Below are positions 1 to 7,796 of a DNA stretch of 25,642 bases, in pieces. The position numbers and the translations under genes were made by a program. Each line of letters starts with the position of its first letter. Position 1 is the first letter of the stretch. The stretch comes from JAAFIP01 sp043777795. GTDB lineage: Bacteria > Pseudomonadota > Gammaproteobacteria > Burkholderiales > Burkholderiaceae_C. The DNA lies in the NCBI GenBank assembly GCA_043777795.1, contig JAYWHJ010000160.1, positions 1-25,642 of the forward strand. The letters run 5' to 3'. Under the pieces are notes generated by a model. It ran no database searches. It was given only the letters and a program-made list of their open reading frames with translations, and had not been told where the DNA came from.

Positions 1-328
1 CACTGGCACGGGCGTGTACCAGGCGGCCAAAGATGCGGGCAAACTGGCCATTGGTGTGGACAGCAACCAAAACCATTTGCAGCCCGGCACCATGCTCACA
101 TCGATGCTCAAGCGCGTGGACGTGGCGGTGTACAACGTGGCCAAAAACCACACCCCGGGCATCAGCGCGTTAGGCCTGAAAGAAGGCGGCGTGGACTACG
201 CCATGGACAGCAACAACGACAAGCTGGTGTCCGCCGATATGCGCAAAAAAGTAGATGCCGCCAAAGCTGAAATCATCAGCGGAAAAATCAAGGTGGTGGA
301 CTACATGGCGGCTGGCAAATGTGAGTGA
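1..328 (+). CDS. BMP-family ABC transporter substrate-binding protein, C-terminal part
   Basis: This is the last ~109 codons of a periplasmic or lipoprotein receptor of the BMP/Med (basic membrane protein) family, which binds nucleosides or purines for an ABC importer. The frame is open from the window edge and ends at TGA 326-328. Visible family features are the GVYQAAKDAG helix, the strand IGVDSNQNHL with the conserved VD(S) near the hinge, the T(S)M(L)KR(V)D segment, and a terminal helix ending in a short KVVDYMAAG tail. The N-terminus and signal peptide lie outside the window. The ATPase and both permeases follow directly on the same strand, the classic layout of a BMP-type nucleoside importer. 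Family assignment is firm. The exact ligand is inferred, and the cytidine deaminase downstream favours nucleosides. Confidence 0.88.
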   Translation, partial: TGTGVYQAAKDAGKLAIGVDSNQNHLQPGTMLTSMLKRVDVAVYNVAKNHTPGISALGLKEGGVDYAMDSNNDKLVSADMRKKVDAAKAEIISGKIKVVDYMAAGKCE

Positions 329-2049
329 GCACTTTAAATCAGTCTAGGCATGGACTGTGCTACGCTAACTGCGTGACCCCTGAGACCCACGCCCCACAGA
401 CAAGCCGCACCGCGCCAGCCGCCGTGCGGCTTTCTGCTGCTACAGCGCAGGTTTCTTCGCCCGCTGTGCGGATGGTCGCGATGGAAAAACGCTTTGGCAG
501 CGTGCGTGCCAACCGGGATGTGAACCTGACGGTGCAAGCGGGTACCATCCACGGCCTGGTCGGCGAAAACGGCGCGGGCAAAAGCACGCTGATGTCGATT
601 TTGTATGGCTTTTACACCGCCGACTCCGGGCAGATCGAGGTTCAGGGCCAGGCCGTGCGCATTCGCCACTCCGACGAAGCTATCCGCCTGGGCATTGGCA
701 TGGTGCACCAGCACTTTATGCTGGTAGACACCTTGTCGGCGCTGGACAACGTGCTCTTGGGCGTAGAGCCCTACTTTGATCTGCGTCGCTCGCAACGCGA
801 AACCCAGGTCAAACTGCAAGCGCTGATGCAAGAGACCGGCCTGCAGGTGCCGCTGGACAGCTTGGTAGAAGACCTCAGCGTGGGCGACCGCCAACGGCTG
901 GAAATTCTCAAAGCGCTGCACCGTGGCGCGCGTATCTTGATTTTGGACGAGCCCACTGCCGTGCTGACTGCGCAGGAAACCGATGCACTGTTCATCGTGC
1001 TGCGCCGCCTGCGTGCGCAGGGCAAGACGATTATTTTGATCACCCACAAGCTGCGCGAGGTGCTGGCCCTGTGCGACTTCGTTACAGTGATGCGCGCGGG
1101 CCAAGTGGTGCACGAGTGCGCCTCGCAAGGTGCGACTGTGGAGCAACTAGCCCAGGCTATGGTGGGGCGCAAACTGCAAGCCCCCGCAGCGCGCACCGCC
1201 CTGCATGCCAACGCACCCGTGCGCCTGCTGGCCAGCGGTATCCAGTATGCGGATGCGCATGGCGTACAACGCTTGCGCGGTGTGTCGCTGCAAGTGCGCG
1301 CGGGCGAGATTGTGGGTGTAGCCGGTGTAGCGGGCAATGGGCAAACCGAGCTGCTGGAAATTTTAAGTGGCATGCGCCGCCCGTCTGGTGGCAGCATGCA
1401 AGTGGGAGGGGTGACGTATGCCGCCGCGCAGTGGCTTCACCCGCAGGCCGCGCGCCGCGCAGGCCTGGCCCATGTGCCCGAGGACCGGCACGAGCGCGGC
1501 CTGGTCATGCCCTTTGCCGCCTGGGAGTCTGCCGTACTGGGCTACGAGCGGCTGGCCACCTACAGCCAAGGCCTGTGGCTCAAAACCCGCGCCATGCTGA
1601 GCGACACCAACACCCTGATGCAGCGCTTTGATGTGCGGCCACCGCACCCGCAGCTGGGCTCGTCCAAGTTCTCGGGTGGAAATCAGCAAAAACTGATTTT
1701 GGCGCGTGAGTTTAACCAGCAACCCCAAGTGCTGCTGGTAGGCCAGCCCACTCGCGGGGTAGACATTGGCGCGATTGAATTTATCCACGGCCAGCTGCGC
1801 GCGCTGCGCGATGCGGGCTGCGCTATTTTGTTGGTGTCTAGCGAGCTGGAAGAAATACTGGCACTCTCTGACCGCGTGCTCGTGGTGAACCAAGGCCACA
1901 TCACCGGCGAGTTGCCGGTGCAAGAATGCAATGAACACAATTTGGGGCTGCTGATGGTGTCGCAAAATTCGTCGCAAAGCGCTTCGTCAGAAGTTGCAAG
2001 TGCCTCGCAAGCCGCTCCGCAGGCGGCCGCCGTAGAGGGCGCACTATGA
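325..2049 (+). CDS. Nucleoside-type ABC importer ATPase, two ABC modules
   Basis: This cytoplasmic ATPase carries two fused nucleotide-binding domains, like RbsA, MglA and the NupO/YufO group that serves BMP receptors. Module 1 has Walker A GENGAGKST (about residues 80-88), signature LSVGDRQR and Walker B ILILDEPTA. Module 2 has a degenerate Walker A (GVAGNGQTE), signature FSGGNQQK and a Walker B region LLVGQPTRGVD lacking the usual DE pair. An active first and degenerate second site is normal for this family. The longest reading starts at GTG 325, overlapping the receptor stop as GTGA, but that gives ~50 extra residues before the conserved RMVAMEKRFG start. GTG 373 or ATG 472 are alternatives, and none has a good Shine-Dalgarno. 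The 3' end overlaps the next gene by ATGA (2046-2049), indicating translational coupling. Confidence 0.93.
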   Translation: MSTLNQSRHGLCYANCVTPETHAPQTSRTAPAAVRLSAATAQVSSPAVRMVAMEKRFGSVRANRDVNLTVQAGTIHGLVGENGAGKSTLMSILYGFYTADSGQIEVQGQAVRIRHSDEAIRLGIGMVHQHFMLVDTLSALDNVLLGVEPYFDLRRSQRETQVKLQALMQETGLQVPLDSLVEDLSVGDRQRLEILKALHRGARILILDEPTAVLTAQETDALFIVLRRLRAQGKTIILITHKLREVLALCDFVTVMRAGQVVHECASQGATVEQLAQAMVGRKLQAPAARTALHANAPVRLLASGIQYADAHGVQRLRGVSLQVRAGEIVGVAGVAGNGQTELLEILSGMRRPSGGSMQVGGVTYAAAQWLHPQAARRAGLAHVPEDRHERGLVMPFAAWESAVLGYERLATYSQGLWLKTRAMLSDTNTLMQRFDVRPPHPQLGSSKFSGGNQQKLILAREFNQQPQVLLVGQPTRGVDIGAIEFIHGQLRALRDAGCAILLVSSELEEILALSDRVLVVNQGHITGELPVQECNEHNLGLLMVSQNSSQSASSEVASASQAAPQAAAVEGAL

Positions 2050-3182
2050 GCAGCGGCGCGCAAGACTTGCCACGCTGGGTAGACATTGGCGTAGTGCCTT
2101 TGGTCAACTTGGCCATCGCTTTGGTGGCCTCGGGCATCGTCGTGGCCTTGGTAGGGCAAAGCCCTGGCGAGGTGCTGCACGCACTGCTCAAAGGCGCACT
2201 GGGCACGCAGCGCGGCCTGAGCTACACGCTGTACTACGCCACCACCTTTGTCTTCACCGGCCTGGCAGTAGCGGTGGCTTTCCACGCGGGTTTGTTCAAT
2301 ATTGGTGGCGAGGGCCAGGCCATGCTGGGCGGCTTGGGTGCGGGCTTGCTGGCGCTGTGGCTTGCACCTTACTTGCCCAGTTGGTTAGTGCTGCCGCTGA
2401 TGGTACTGGCCGCTGCGGCATTGGCTATGCTGTGGGCTTTAATCCCCGCTTACCTGCAAGCCTACCGGGGCAGCCACATCGTCATCACCACCATCATGTT
2501 TAACTTTTTGGCCAGCAGCTTGCTGGTGTACTTGCTGGTCAATGTGCTAAAACCCGCTGGCGAGATGAACGTGCAAAGCGCCGTGTTTGCCGCCAGCGCC
2601 AAAATGCCCGGCGTGCACACGGCGCTGGGCTGGCTGGGCTTGGAGTGGCCTTCGTCGCCGCTGAACCTGAGCGTGTTGATCGCCATTGCCGCATCGGTCG
2701 GCGTGTATTTGCTGCTGTGGAAAACGCGCATTGGCTACCAGCTGCGCGCCAGCGGGGCCAGCCCAGGCGCGGCGGTCTACGCAGGCATTACGCCGCAGCG
2801 CCAGGTGCTGATCGCCATGGCGGTCTCGGGCGCGCTGGCAGGCATGGTGGCCATGAACGAAGTGGCTGGTGTGCATGGCAAGTTGCTGCCCGACTTTGTG
2901 GCCGGTGCAGGCTTTACCGGTATCGCCGTGGCGCTGATGGGGCGCAACCACCCGGCAGGCATCGTGCTGGCCAGCCTGCTGTTTGGCATGATCTACCAAG
3001 GCGGTGCCGAGGTGGCGTTTGAGGTGAAAAACTTCACCAAAGACATGGTGGTGATGCTGCAAGGTTTCATCGTGCTGTTCTCCGGCGCTATGGCCTACGC
3101 CACTGCGCCGCTGGTGGCGCGCGTGTACCATTTTGTTGTGCGACCGGCGCCTACTGAAAGCGCGGAGGCTGCCCGTGGATAG
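2046..3182 (+). CDS. Nucleoside-type ABC importer permease 1 (BPD_transp_2 family)
   Basis: This inner-membrane permease of the branched-chain-amino-acid/ribose (BPD_transp_2) family has 378 residues and about eight to ten hydrophobic segments. Family motifs visible are FNIGGEGQAMLGG near residue 80, the GSHIVITTIMFNF segment, the cytoplasmic loop GYQLRASGASPGAAVYAGI (the coupling region that contacts the ATPase), and GFTGIAVALMGRNHP in the C-terminal half. The ATG overlaps the ATPase stop as ATGA. The final codons overlap the start of the second permease, so the importer genes form one tightly coupled operon. The pair of non-identical permeases is usual for BMP-type importers. It is homologous to the NupP/YufP group by motif and context; the transported substrate is inferred. 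Confidence 0.92.
   Translation: MSSGAQDLPRWVDIGVVPLVNLAIALVASGIVVALVGQSPGEVLHALLKGALGTQRGLSYTLYYATTFVFTGLAVAVAFHAGLFNIGGEGQAMLGGLGAGLLALWLAPYLPSWLVLPLMVLAAAALAMLWALIPAYLQAYRGSHIVITTIMFNFLASSLLVYLLVNVLKPAGEMNVQSAVFAASAKMPGVHTALGWLGLEWPSSPLNLSVLIAIAASVGVYLLLWKTRIGYQLRASGASPGAAVYAGITPQRQVLIAMAVSGALAGMVAMNEVAGVHGKLLPDFVAGAGFTGIAVALMGRNHPAGIVLASLLFGMIYQGGAEVAFEVKNFTKDMVVMLQGFIVLFSGAMAYATAPLVARVYHFVVRPAPTESAEAARG
3164..3168 (+). promoter_or_regulatory. Shine-Dalgarno that fixes the start of permease 2
   Basis: A perfect GGAGG sits six bases before GTG 3175 and lies within the coding end of permease 1. It decides between the GTG and the longer upstream reading. Confidence 0.75.
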
Positions 3183-4092
3183 CGCCTTGCTGCTCGACCT
3201 TTTGGCCTCGACCCTGCGGCTGGCCACACCGCTGATTTTTTGCGCGCTGGCCGGCGTGCTGGCCGAGCGCGCCGGGGTGATCGACATTGGCCTGGAGGGC
3301 AAAATGCTGTTCGCTGCGTTTGCCGCCGCTGCGGTAGGCGTAACGACAAAGTCCACCACCTTGGCCATGCTGGCGGCCATCGCAGTGGCCATGGCGCTCT
3401 CGTGCCTGCACGGCGTTGCCTGCGTGACGTACCACGGCAACCAAGTTATCTCCGGTTTGGCCATCAACATCATCGCGGCAGGCCTCACGGTGGTGCTGGG
3501 CATTGCCTGGTTTGCACAAGGCGGCCAAACGCCTCCAGTCATCGACGCGGTGCGCCTCAAAGCCGTCACGCAAATTCCTTTGCTAGCCCACAACGTCTTG
3601 GTCTATGTCGCCTTAGCATTGGTGGCCATCGTGTGGTGGCTACTGTTTCGCACCCGCCTGGGCCTGCGCCTGCGCGCCGTGGGCGAGAACCCCGCCATGG
3701 TGGACGCAGCAGGCGTGTCCGTCGCGGGCGTGCGCTACATCGCACTCCTGGGCAATGGCGCACTCTGCGGCCTGGCAGGTTGCTACTTGGTACTCGCACA
3801 AAACGCCGCCTTCGCCCCCCACATGACCGCCGGCCGCGGCTTCATGGCCCTGGCCGCCATGATCTTTGGCAAATGGCACCCTGTAGGCGCACTCTGGGCC
3901 TGCCTGCTGTTCGGCTTTTTAGACGCCGCGTCGATACGCCTGCAAGGCACCAAACTGCCTGGCATTGGTGAGGTACCAGTGCAACTGATTCAAGCATTGC
4001 CGTATCTGCTTACGGTCGTTTTGCTGGCAGGTTTTATTGGCAAGGCTACCGCGCCTAAAGCGCTGGGTTCACCGTATATCAAGACACGGTAA
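3175..4092 (+). CDS. Nucleoside-type ABC importer permease 2 (BPD_transp_2 family)
   Basis: This is the second inner-membrane permease of the importer, 305 residues from GTG 3175. That start is chosen because a GGAGG Shine-Dalgarno lies at 3164-3168, six bases upstream, inside the end of permease 1, and because the protein then begins with the hydrophobic VDSALLLDLLAS that is usual for the family. A longer reading from 3133 is open but has no such support. Family motifs are ERAGVIDIGLEGKMLFAAF near residue 40, GNQVISGLAINI, the coupling loop GLRLRAVGENPAMVDAAGV, and GRGFMALAAMIFGKWHP. It overlaps permease 1 by 8 bases. The operon probably ends here, because a dispersed repeat (4125-4170) lies between this gene and cytidine deaminase. 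Confidence 0.92.
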   Translation: MDSALLLDLLASTLRLATPLIFCALAGVLAERAGVIDIGLEGKMLFAAFAAAAVGVTTKSTTLAMLAAIAVAMALSCLHGVACVTYHGNQVISGLAINIIAAGLTVVLGIAWFAQGGQTPPVIDAVRLKAVTQIPLLAHNVLVYVALALVAIVWWLLFRTRLGLRLRAVGENPAMVDAAGVSVAGVRYIALLGNGALCGLAGCYLVLAQNAAFAPHMTAGRGFMALAAMIFGKWHPVGALWACLLFGFLDAASIRLQGTKLPGIGEVPVQLIQALPYLLTVVLLAGFIGKATAPKALGSPYIKTR

Positions 4093-4124
4093 ATTACTCT
4101 TGGGACTATTCAATTTACTACACA

Positions 4125-4170
4125 TTTAATAGCTTCTCCCGCAATATTTTATTGAGCTGCAGGGCAAATA
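4125..4170 (+). repeat. Dispersed intergenic repeat, copy A
   Basis: This A/T-rich element has core AGCTTCTCCCGCAATA at 4131-4146, continuing TTTTATTG to 4154. The 24-base core matches the copy at 20590-20613 at 22 positions by hand alignment, and the complement of the copies at 10107-10130 and 20759-20782 at 21 positions each. It fills the gap between permease 2 and cytidine deaminase. Confidence 0.75.
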
Positions 4171-4213
4171 CACCTATAAAGTACCGCTAAACCATTTACA
4201 GTTTAAAACCTTC

Positions 4214-4624
4214 ATGCAGATACCCCAAGCCACCCAAAACTCCATGCTCAGCGCAGCCCGAGCCGCGCGTGAGAAGGCCTATGCGCCCTATTCCAAGTTC
4301 TTAGTTGGCGCAGCGGTGTTGGACGAGCACGGCCAGATTCACGCAGGCTGCAATGTAGAAAACGCCGCCTACCCACAAGGCGTGTGCGCTGAGGCAGGAG
4401 CGCTCAGCGCGATGGTGTTGGCAGGTGGCCGCAAAGCGGTGGCGGTGGTGGTGGTGGGCATGGCCGACAGCCCCGTCACGCCCTGCGGCGGGTGCCGCCA
4501 AAAACTGCGTGAGTTTGCTGCGCCCGATATGCCTGTCTTCATCGCTAACGCCACAGGAGTTTTGCTCACGCTCACTCTGGAGCAATTGTTGCCGCACAGC
4601 TTTGGGCCGGAGCATTTGGCCTAG
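4214..4624 (+). CDS. cdd: Cytidine deaminase
   Basis: Deaminates cytidine and deoxycytidine to uridine and deoxyuridine in pyrimidine salvage, in the cytoplasm. At 136 residues it is the size of the small homotetrameric type (B. subtilis Cdd), not the long E. coli type. The zinc site is complete: C58-A-E60 (zinc ligand and catalytic glutamate, in GVCAEAGA) and C91-x-x-C94 (PCGGC), with the substrate-binding N47-x-E49-N50 just before. The N-terminal YAPYSKFLVGAA is also typical. There is no convincing Shine-Dalgarno before ATG 4214. Its place 121 bases after a nucleoside-type importer suggests imported nucleosides are salvaged here. The repeat in the gap leaves it open whether the two are cotranscribed. 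It converges on the thioesterase gene with a 32-base gap. Confidence 0.95.
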   Translation: MQIPQATQNSMLSAARAAREKAYAPYSKFLVGAAVLDEHGQIHAGCNVENAAYPQGVCAEAGALSAMVLAGGRKAVAVVVVGMADSPVTPCGGCRQKLREFAAPDMPVFIANATGVLLTLTLEQLLPHSFGPEHLA

Positions 4625-4656
4625 CGCATGCGGCGTAGGCTGTGTGACCACTGCCC

Positions 4657-5070
4657 TTAGCGCGGAATGGCGTAGGTGCCCACTGCATGTGCCACCGGGT
4701 CTGGCAGGCCTTCAGAGTAAATGGACACCTCTCCCACTGCCAGTGTTTTGCCTAGTTTAATGAGTTTGCAGCGGGCAATGATGTCTCGGTCCGCCGCTGG
4801 TTTTCTCAAAAAATTAATATTCAAACTGGTGGTGACCGTCAAGGGCACGATACCGATTTCTCCCAGAATCGCCACGTAGAGCGCTACGTCAGCGCAGGCC
4901 ATCATCACCGGCCCCGACACGGTGCCACCAGGCCGCAACTCGCTGATACCCACCGGGTGCCTGATGCTGGCAGAAAGTTGACCTACCTCTTCTACACTGC
5001 ACTTGCTTTGCGGAAATGCGTGCGCCAAAAACTCTGTGATCTGCTCTTTGCTTGCCAAGGGTGTCTCCAT
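4657..5070 (-). CDS. PaaI-type hotdog-fold thioesterase
   Basis: A 137-residue single hotdog-domain protein, probably a cytoplasmic acyl-CoA thioesterase of the PaaI/4HBT group. The diagnostic stretch is ELRPGGTVSGPVMMACADVA (about residues 44-63), where the G-x-x-x-(G)P motif precedes the long helix and the AD pair marks the usual active-site region. A second strand set, TTSLNINFLRKPA, is also typical. The C-terminus ends in the family-like GTYAIP. It lies downstream of the sugar dehydrogenase gene, with an 89-base gap holding a stem-loop, so it may have its own promoter. The substrate cannot be read from sequence. A broad or housekeeping thioesterase role is as likely as a link to phenylacetate. 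Confidence 0.85.
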   Translation of the reverse strand: METPLASKEQITEFLAHAFPQSKCSVEEVGQLSASIRHPVGISELRPGGTVSGPVMMACADVALYVAILGEIGIVPLTVTTSLNINFLRKPAADRDIIARCKLIKLGKTLAVGEVSIYSEGLPDPVAHAVGTYAIPR

Positions 5071-5112
5071 ACATTACTTGGCACTATTTTGCAGGATAAC
5101 GCACCACTAAAC

Positions 5113-5138
5113 CGCCGCTACCGCAAACTTTAGCGGCG
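5113..5138. other. Stem-loop between sugar dehydrogenase and thioesterase genes
   Basis: A perfect 8-bp inverted repeat, CGCCGCTA at 5113-5120 and TAGCGGCG at 5131-5138, has a 10-base loop. It lies just after the stop of the sugar dehydrogenase on the - strand. There is no real T-tract, so it would be a poor intrinsic terminator. It could instead stabilise an mRNA end. Confidence 0.5.
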
Positions 5139-5159
5139 CGCAGCGATAGCAGGCTGGCT

Positions 5160-6548
5160 CTACCTTGAGATGCGCAGTAACTTGCCTGGCGCGCCGTCGG
5201 TCAACAGGTATATCCAACCGTCGGGGCCTACCCGGACATCACGAATGCGCTCGTTGCGCGCGGCCAGCAATCGCTCGCGCGACAGCTCGGTGGCACCGCC
5301 AGAGCCGCCGAGCACTATACGCCACAGCGCAGTGCCTGCCAACGCGCCTAAAAACACATTGCCTTGGTACTCTGGAAACTTGTCTCCCGCATAGATCGCC
5401 ATGCCGCTAGGGGCAATCGACGATTGCGCTCCACCATTGAAAGGGCGGCCGTCACGGGTGAGCCAGTAGCTCACTGGGGGCGTGACACCGGGCAAGGTGG
5501 CGGGGCCGACGGGTGTGGTGGAGCCGTATTCCTGCGAGTAGCTGGTTTTGGGCCAACCGTAGTTGTTGCCTGCCAAGCTCAGATTGAGCTCGTCGCCGCC
5601 TTGCGCGCCATGTTCATTGACCCAGAGTTGGCCGGTGACAGGGTGCAACGCGGCGCCTTGGGGATTGCGGTGGCCGTAGCTCCAGATGGCGGCCTGCGCA
5701 CCGGCAGTGCCCGCAAATGTGGGGTTACCCGGTGCGGGCGCGCCATCGACGGTGATGCGCACTACCTTGCCATTTCCTCTGGTGAGGTCTTGCGCAAAGC
5801 CGCGTTGGTTATCGTTTTGCCGGTCGCCCAGCGTGACGAAGAGGTAGCCGTTTTTGTCAAACACCAAGCGCGAGCCATAGTGCCCCGTACTGGCGACCTT
5901 GGGGCTTTGGCGGTAAATCACCTGCACCTCTGTCAGCCGCAGGCCCGCAGTGTCTAGCCGCGCACGGGCTACTGCGGTGCCGTTAATGCTTGCATTGCTG
6001 ACATCGTTTTCTGAAAAACTGAAGTAAATGCGTTGGTTACTGGCAAAAGCGGGGTCTAGCACCACATCGAGCAAGCCACCCTGCCCAGCGCTGTTGACAA
6101 AGGGCACTCCAGCAATCGCTGTCGACACCGCGCCATTGCTGCCCACGATGCGCAGACTGCCGGTCCGCTCTGTAACCAGCATATTGCCAGAGGGCAAAAA
6201 GGCCAAACTCCACGGATTGGACAGTGCGGTGCTCAGCTCGGTCACTTTGAGCTGGAAGGTGGTGATTGCTGTGGTTGCCGTATTGGGTGGCGTCGTGCTG
6301 GTCGTTGCGCCAGTCGGTGTAATTGATGTGTTACCAGCCGTTGCAATGGCAGTGGTCGAAGTAACCGTAGCTGCCACCAGTGCGCTTGCTGGCAATGAGG
6401 TGCTTGCGCCGTCGCGGCCACCCGGCTGACCCGCATTAGCGTCAACGCCCGCTGCACCACCGCCACACGCCACTATAGCCACACCCACAAGGATAGGAAA
6501 AGCCAAAATGCACATACTGCCCCAGAGCCAATTTTTAGAGTTTTTCAT
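5160..6548 (-). CDS. PQQ-type aldose/sorbosone dehydrogenase, predicted lipoprotein
   Basis: This resembles soluble aldose sugar dehydrogenase (Asd/YliI) of the GSDH/sorbosone family, a six-bladed beta-propeller oxidising sugars with PQQ outside the cytoplasm. Family motifs run in order: NPWSLAFLPSG, GQGGLLDVVLDP, HYGSRLVFDKNGYLFVTLGD, WSYGHRNPQGAALHP, WVNEHGAQGGDELN, NNYGWP, SGMAIYAGDKFPEYQGN and RDVRVGPDGWIYLLTDG. ATG 6548 is preferred over an upstream reading because it starts a KNSKNW basic n-region, a hydrophobic core and a lipobox-like VACG, giving a 462-residue lipoprotein. After the cysteine comes a low-complexity Ala/Thr/Ser/Gly linker of about 70 residues, probably a flexible tether before the propeller. 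No PQQ synthesis genes are in the window. The substrate is unknown. Confidence 0.88.
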   Translation of the reverse strand: MKNSKNWLWGSMCILAFPILVGVAIVACGGGAAGVDANAGQPGGRDGASTSLPASALVAATVTSTTAIATAGNTSITPTGATTSTTPPNTATTAITTFQLKVTELSTALSNPWSLAFLPSGNMLVTERTGSLRIVGSNGAVSTAIAGVPFVNSAGQGGLLDVVLDPAFASNQRIYFSFSENDVSNASINGTAVARARLDTAGLRLTEVQVIYRQSPKVASTGHYGSRLVFDKNGYLFVTLGDRQNDNQRGFAQDLTRGNGKVVRITVDGAPAPGNPTFAGTAGAQAAIWSYGHRNPQGAALHPVTGQLWVNEHGAQGGDELNLSLAGNNYGWPKTSYSQEYGSTTPVGPATLPGVTPPVSYWLTRDGRPFNGGAQSSIAPSGMAIYAGDKFPEYQGNVFLGALAGTALWRIVLGGSGGATELSRERLLAARNERIRDVRVGPDGWIYLLTDGAPGKLLRISR

Positions 6549-6871
6549 GCCATGGACTGTAGCCAAACATGGGCAGTTGCCCCTATCGCCAAATGCAAGG
6601 CTTGCAAGCAATTGTCATTCGCAGCAGCCACAGCGAATCATACGCCAGACGAGGGGCCCGGTGAAAGGCCATTACAGCCCAATCACCAGCACGCACAAGA
6701 GCATCAAAACGGGCACGACCATGCGCTGGAAAAGCGGGTATTTTTACCCATTCCCAAGTCTGTCGTGCGCATCCTGCGTGTGCAGGTGTACAAATTTTTT
6801 GTGTCGCATGCAGCCACTCTAGCTGTGCTTGGCAATGCATGCTGCTACGGTTTGCAATCATTTGTGCCCAG
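6549..6871. other. 323-base stretch without a confident gene
   Basis: This lies between the end of the pseudouridine synthase gene and the start of the sugar dehydrogenase gene, both on the - strand. It must hold any promoter for the dehydrogenase, but no clear -35/-10 pair, terminator or dispersed-repeat copy was seen. A 116-codon reading on the + strand (6552-6902) encodes a CKAC motif and a His-rich HQHAQEHQNGHDH stretch. It overlaps the pseudouridine synthase end by 31 bases and has no recognisable homology, so it is not called as a gene. Confidence 0.5.
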
Positions 6872-7783
6872 CTATTGCAGCGCCAGATGTTGTGGACTGT
6901 GAAACGCGTGCTGCTGGCCTGTGATGGGGTCAACAAAAGCAATGCGCTGCGCCAACAACTGCAGTGGATGGCGGTAGTCCAAGGCATGCAACTGCGGCTC
7001 TGGCGTGAGTGTGGGGTAGATCGCATCACCACAAATTGGCAGCCCCAGCGACATCATATGCACGCGCAACTGATGGCGTTTACCGGTAATGGGGCGCAGG
7101 CGATAGCGCGCCATCGCACCATGCTGCTCCAGCAGCTCAATATGCGTTTCTGTGTTGGGCTCACCCGGCGCTTCTTGCATTTGCATGAACGAGGCTGCAG
7201 GCACCATGCGGCTGCGGTGCACCATGGGAAAGCGCAGCTCAGCACGAAACGGCGCTATCGCTTCGTAGCACTTGGCTACACTGCGTTGCCTGAAAAGCGC
7301 GGCATACGCATCGCGCGAGGCGCTCTGCACACTGAACAATACCAAGCCAGCCGTATCGCGGTCTATGCGATGGATGGGGACCAAATCATTCAACCCTGTC
7401 CGCTTTTTCAGCCGCACCAACAGTGTCTCTTGCACATAGCGCCCGGTAGGCGCGACCGGCAGAAAATGCGGCTTGTCGGCTACCAGCAAATGTGCGTCTT
7501 GGTAAATGATGCTCTCGGTAAACGGCACCTGCGGCTCGTTGACTACGTGGCGGTAGTAGTACACGCGCTGCCCTGCCAAATACGGTGTGTCTGGATCCAA
7601 AGGCAGGCCGGCATCACTGAGCACCAGCGAGTTTTGCATGCGCGCAAGCCAAGACTGGTCTGCTGGAATGTGCACAGAATGCTCTAGAAATGAGAGTAAA
7701 TTAGTGGGTGTATGGCCTGCAGGGAAAACAGGCAAGGTCATCACGCTCGGGCTGACACCGTCTACGGTGGGCAAGCTGGCCAT
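6872..7783 (-). CDS. RluA-family pseudouridine synthase
   Basis: Isomerises uridine to pseudouridine in rRNA or tRNA in the cytoplasm. The RluA-family catalytic motif is HRIDRDTAGL at residues 138-147, with catalytic Asp141. Upstream is the family strand LLVADKPHFLPV followed by GRYVQETLL, and the C-terminal half has RYRLRPITGKRHQLRVHM, the conserved (T)GR/K(x)HQ(L/I)R element. The start at ATG 7783 (303 residues) gives the N-terminus MASLPTVDGVSPS. Readings from 7867 and 7846 are open but run into the preceding trhO gene, whose stop lies 13 bases upstream of 7783. The short gap suggests cotranscription with trhO, another RNA-modification gene. The exact RNA target cannot be assigned; the protein is of the compact type common in Comamonadaceae. 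Confidence 0.9.
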   Translation of the reverse strand: MASLPTVDGVSPSVMTLPVFPAGHTPTNLLSFLEHSVHIPADQSWLARMQNSLVLSDAGLPLDPDTPYLAGQRVYYYRHVVNEPQVPFTESIIYQDAHLLVADKPHFLPVAPTGRYVQETLLVRLKKRTGLNDLVPIHRIDRDTAGLVLFSVQSASRDAYAALFRQRSVAKCYEAIAPFRAELRFPMVHRSRMVPAASFMQMQEAPGEPNTETHIELLEQHGAMARYRLRPITGKRHQLRVHMMSLGLPICGDAIYPTLTPEPQLHALDYRHPLQLLAQRIAFVDPITGQQHAFHSPQHLALQ

Positions 7784-7796
7784 AAGCGGCTTGGGT

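Noticed and set aside
334..1146. 270-codon open reading on the - strand
   Set aside because: It is antisense to the importer ATPase with its Walker and signature motifs.
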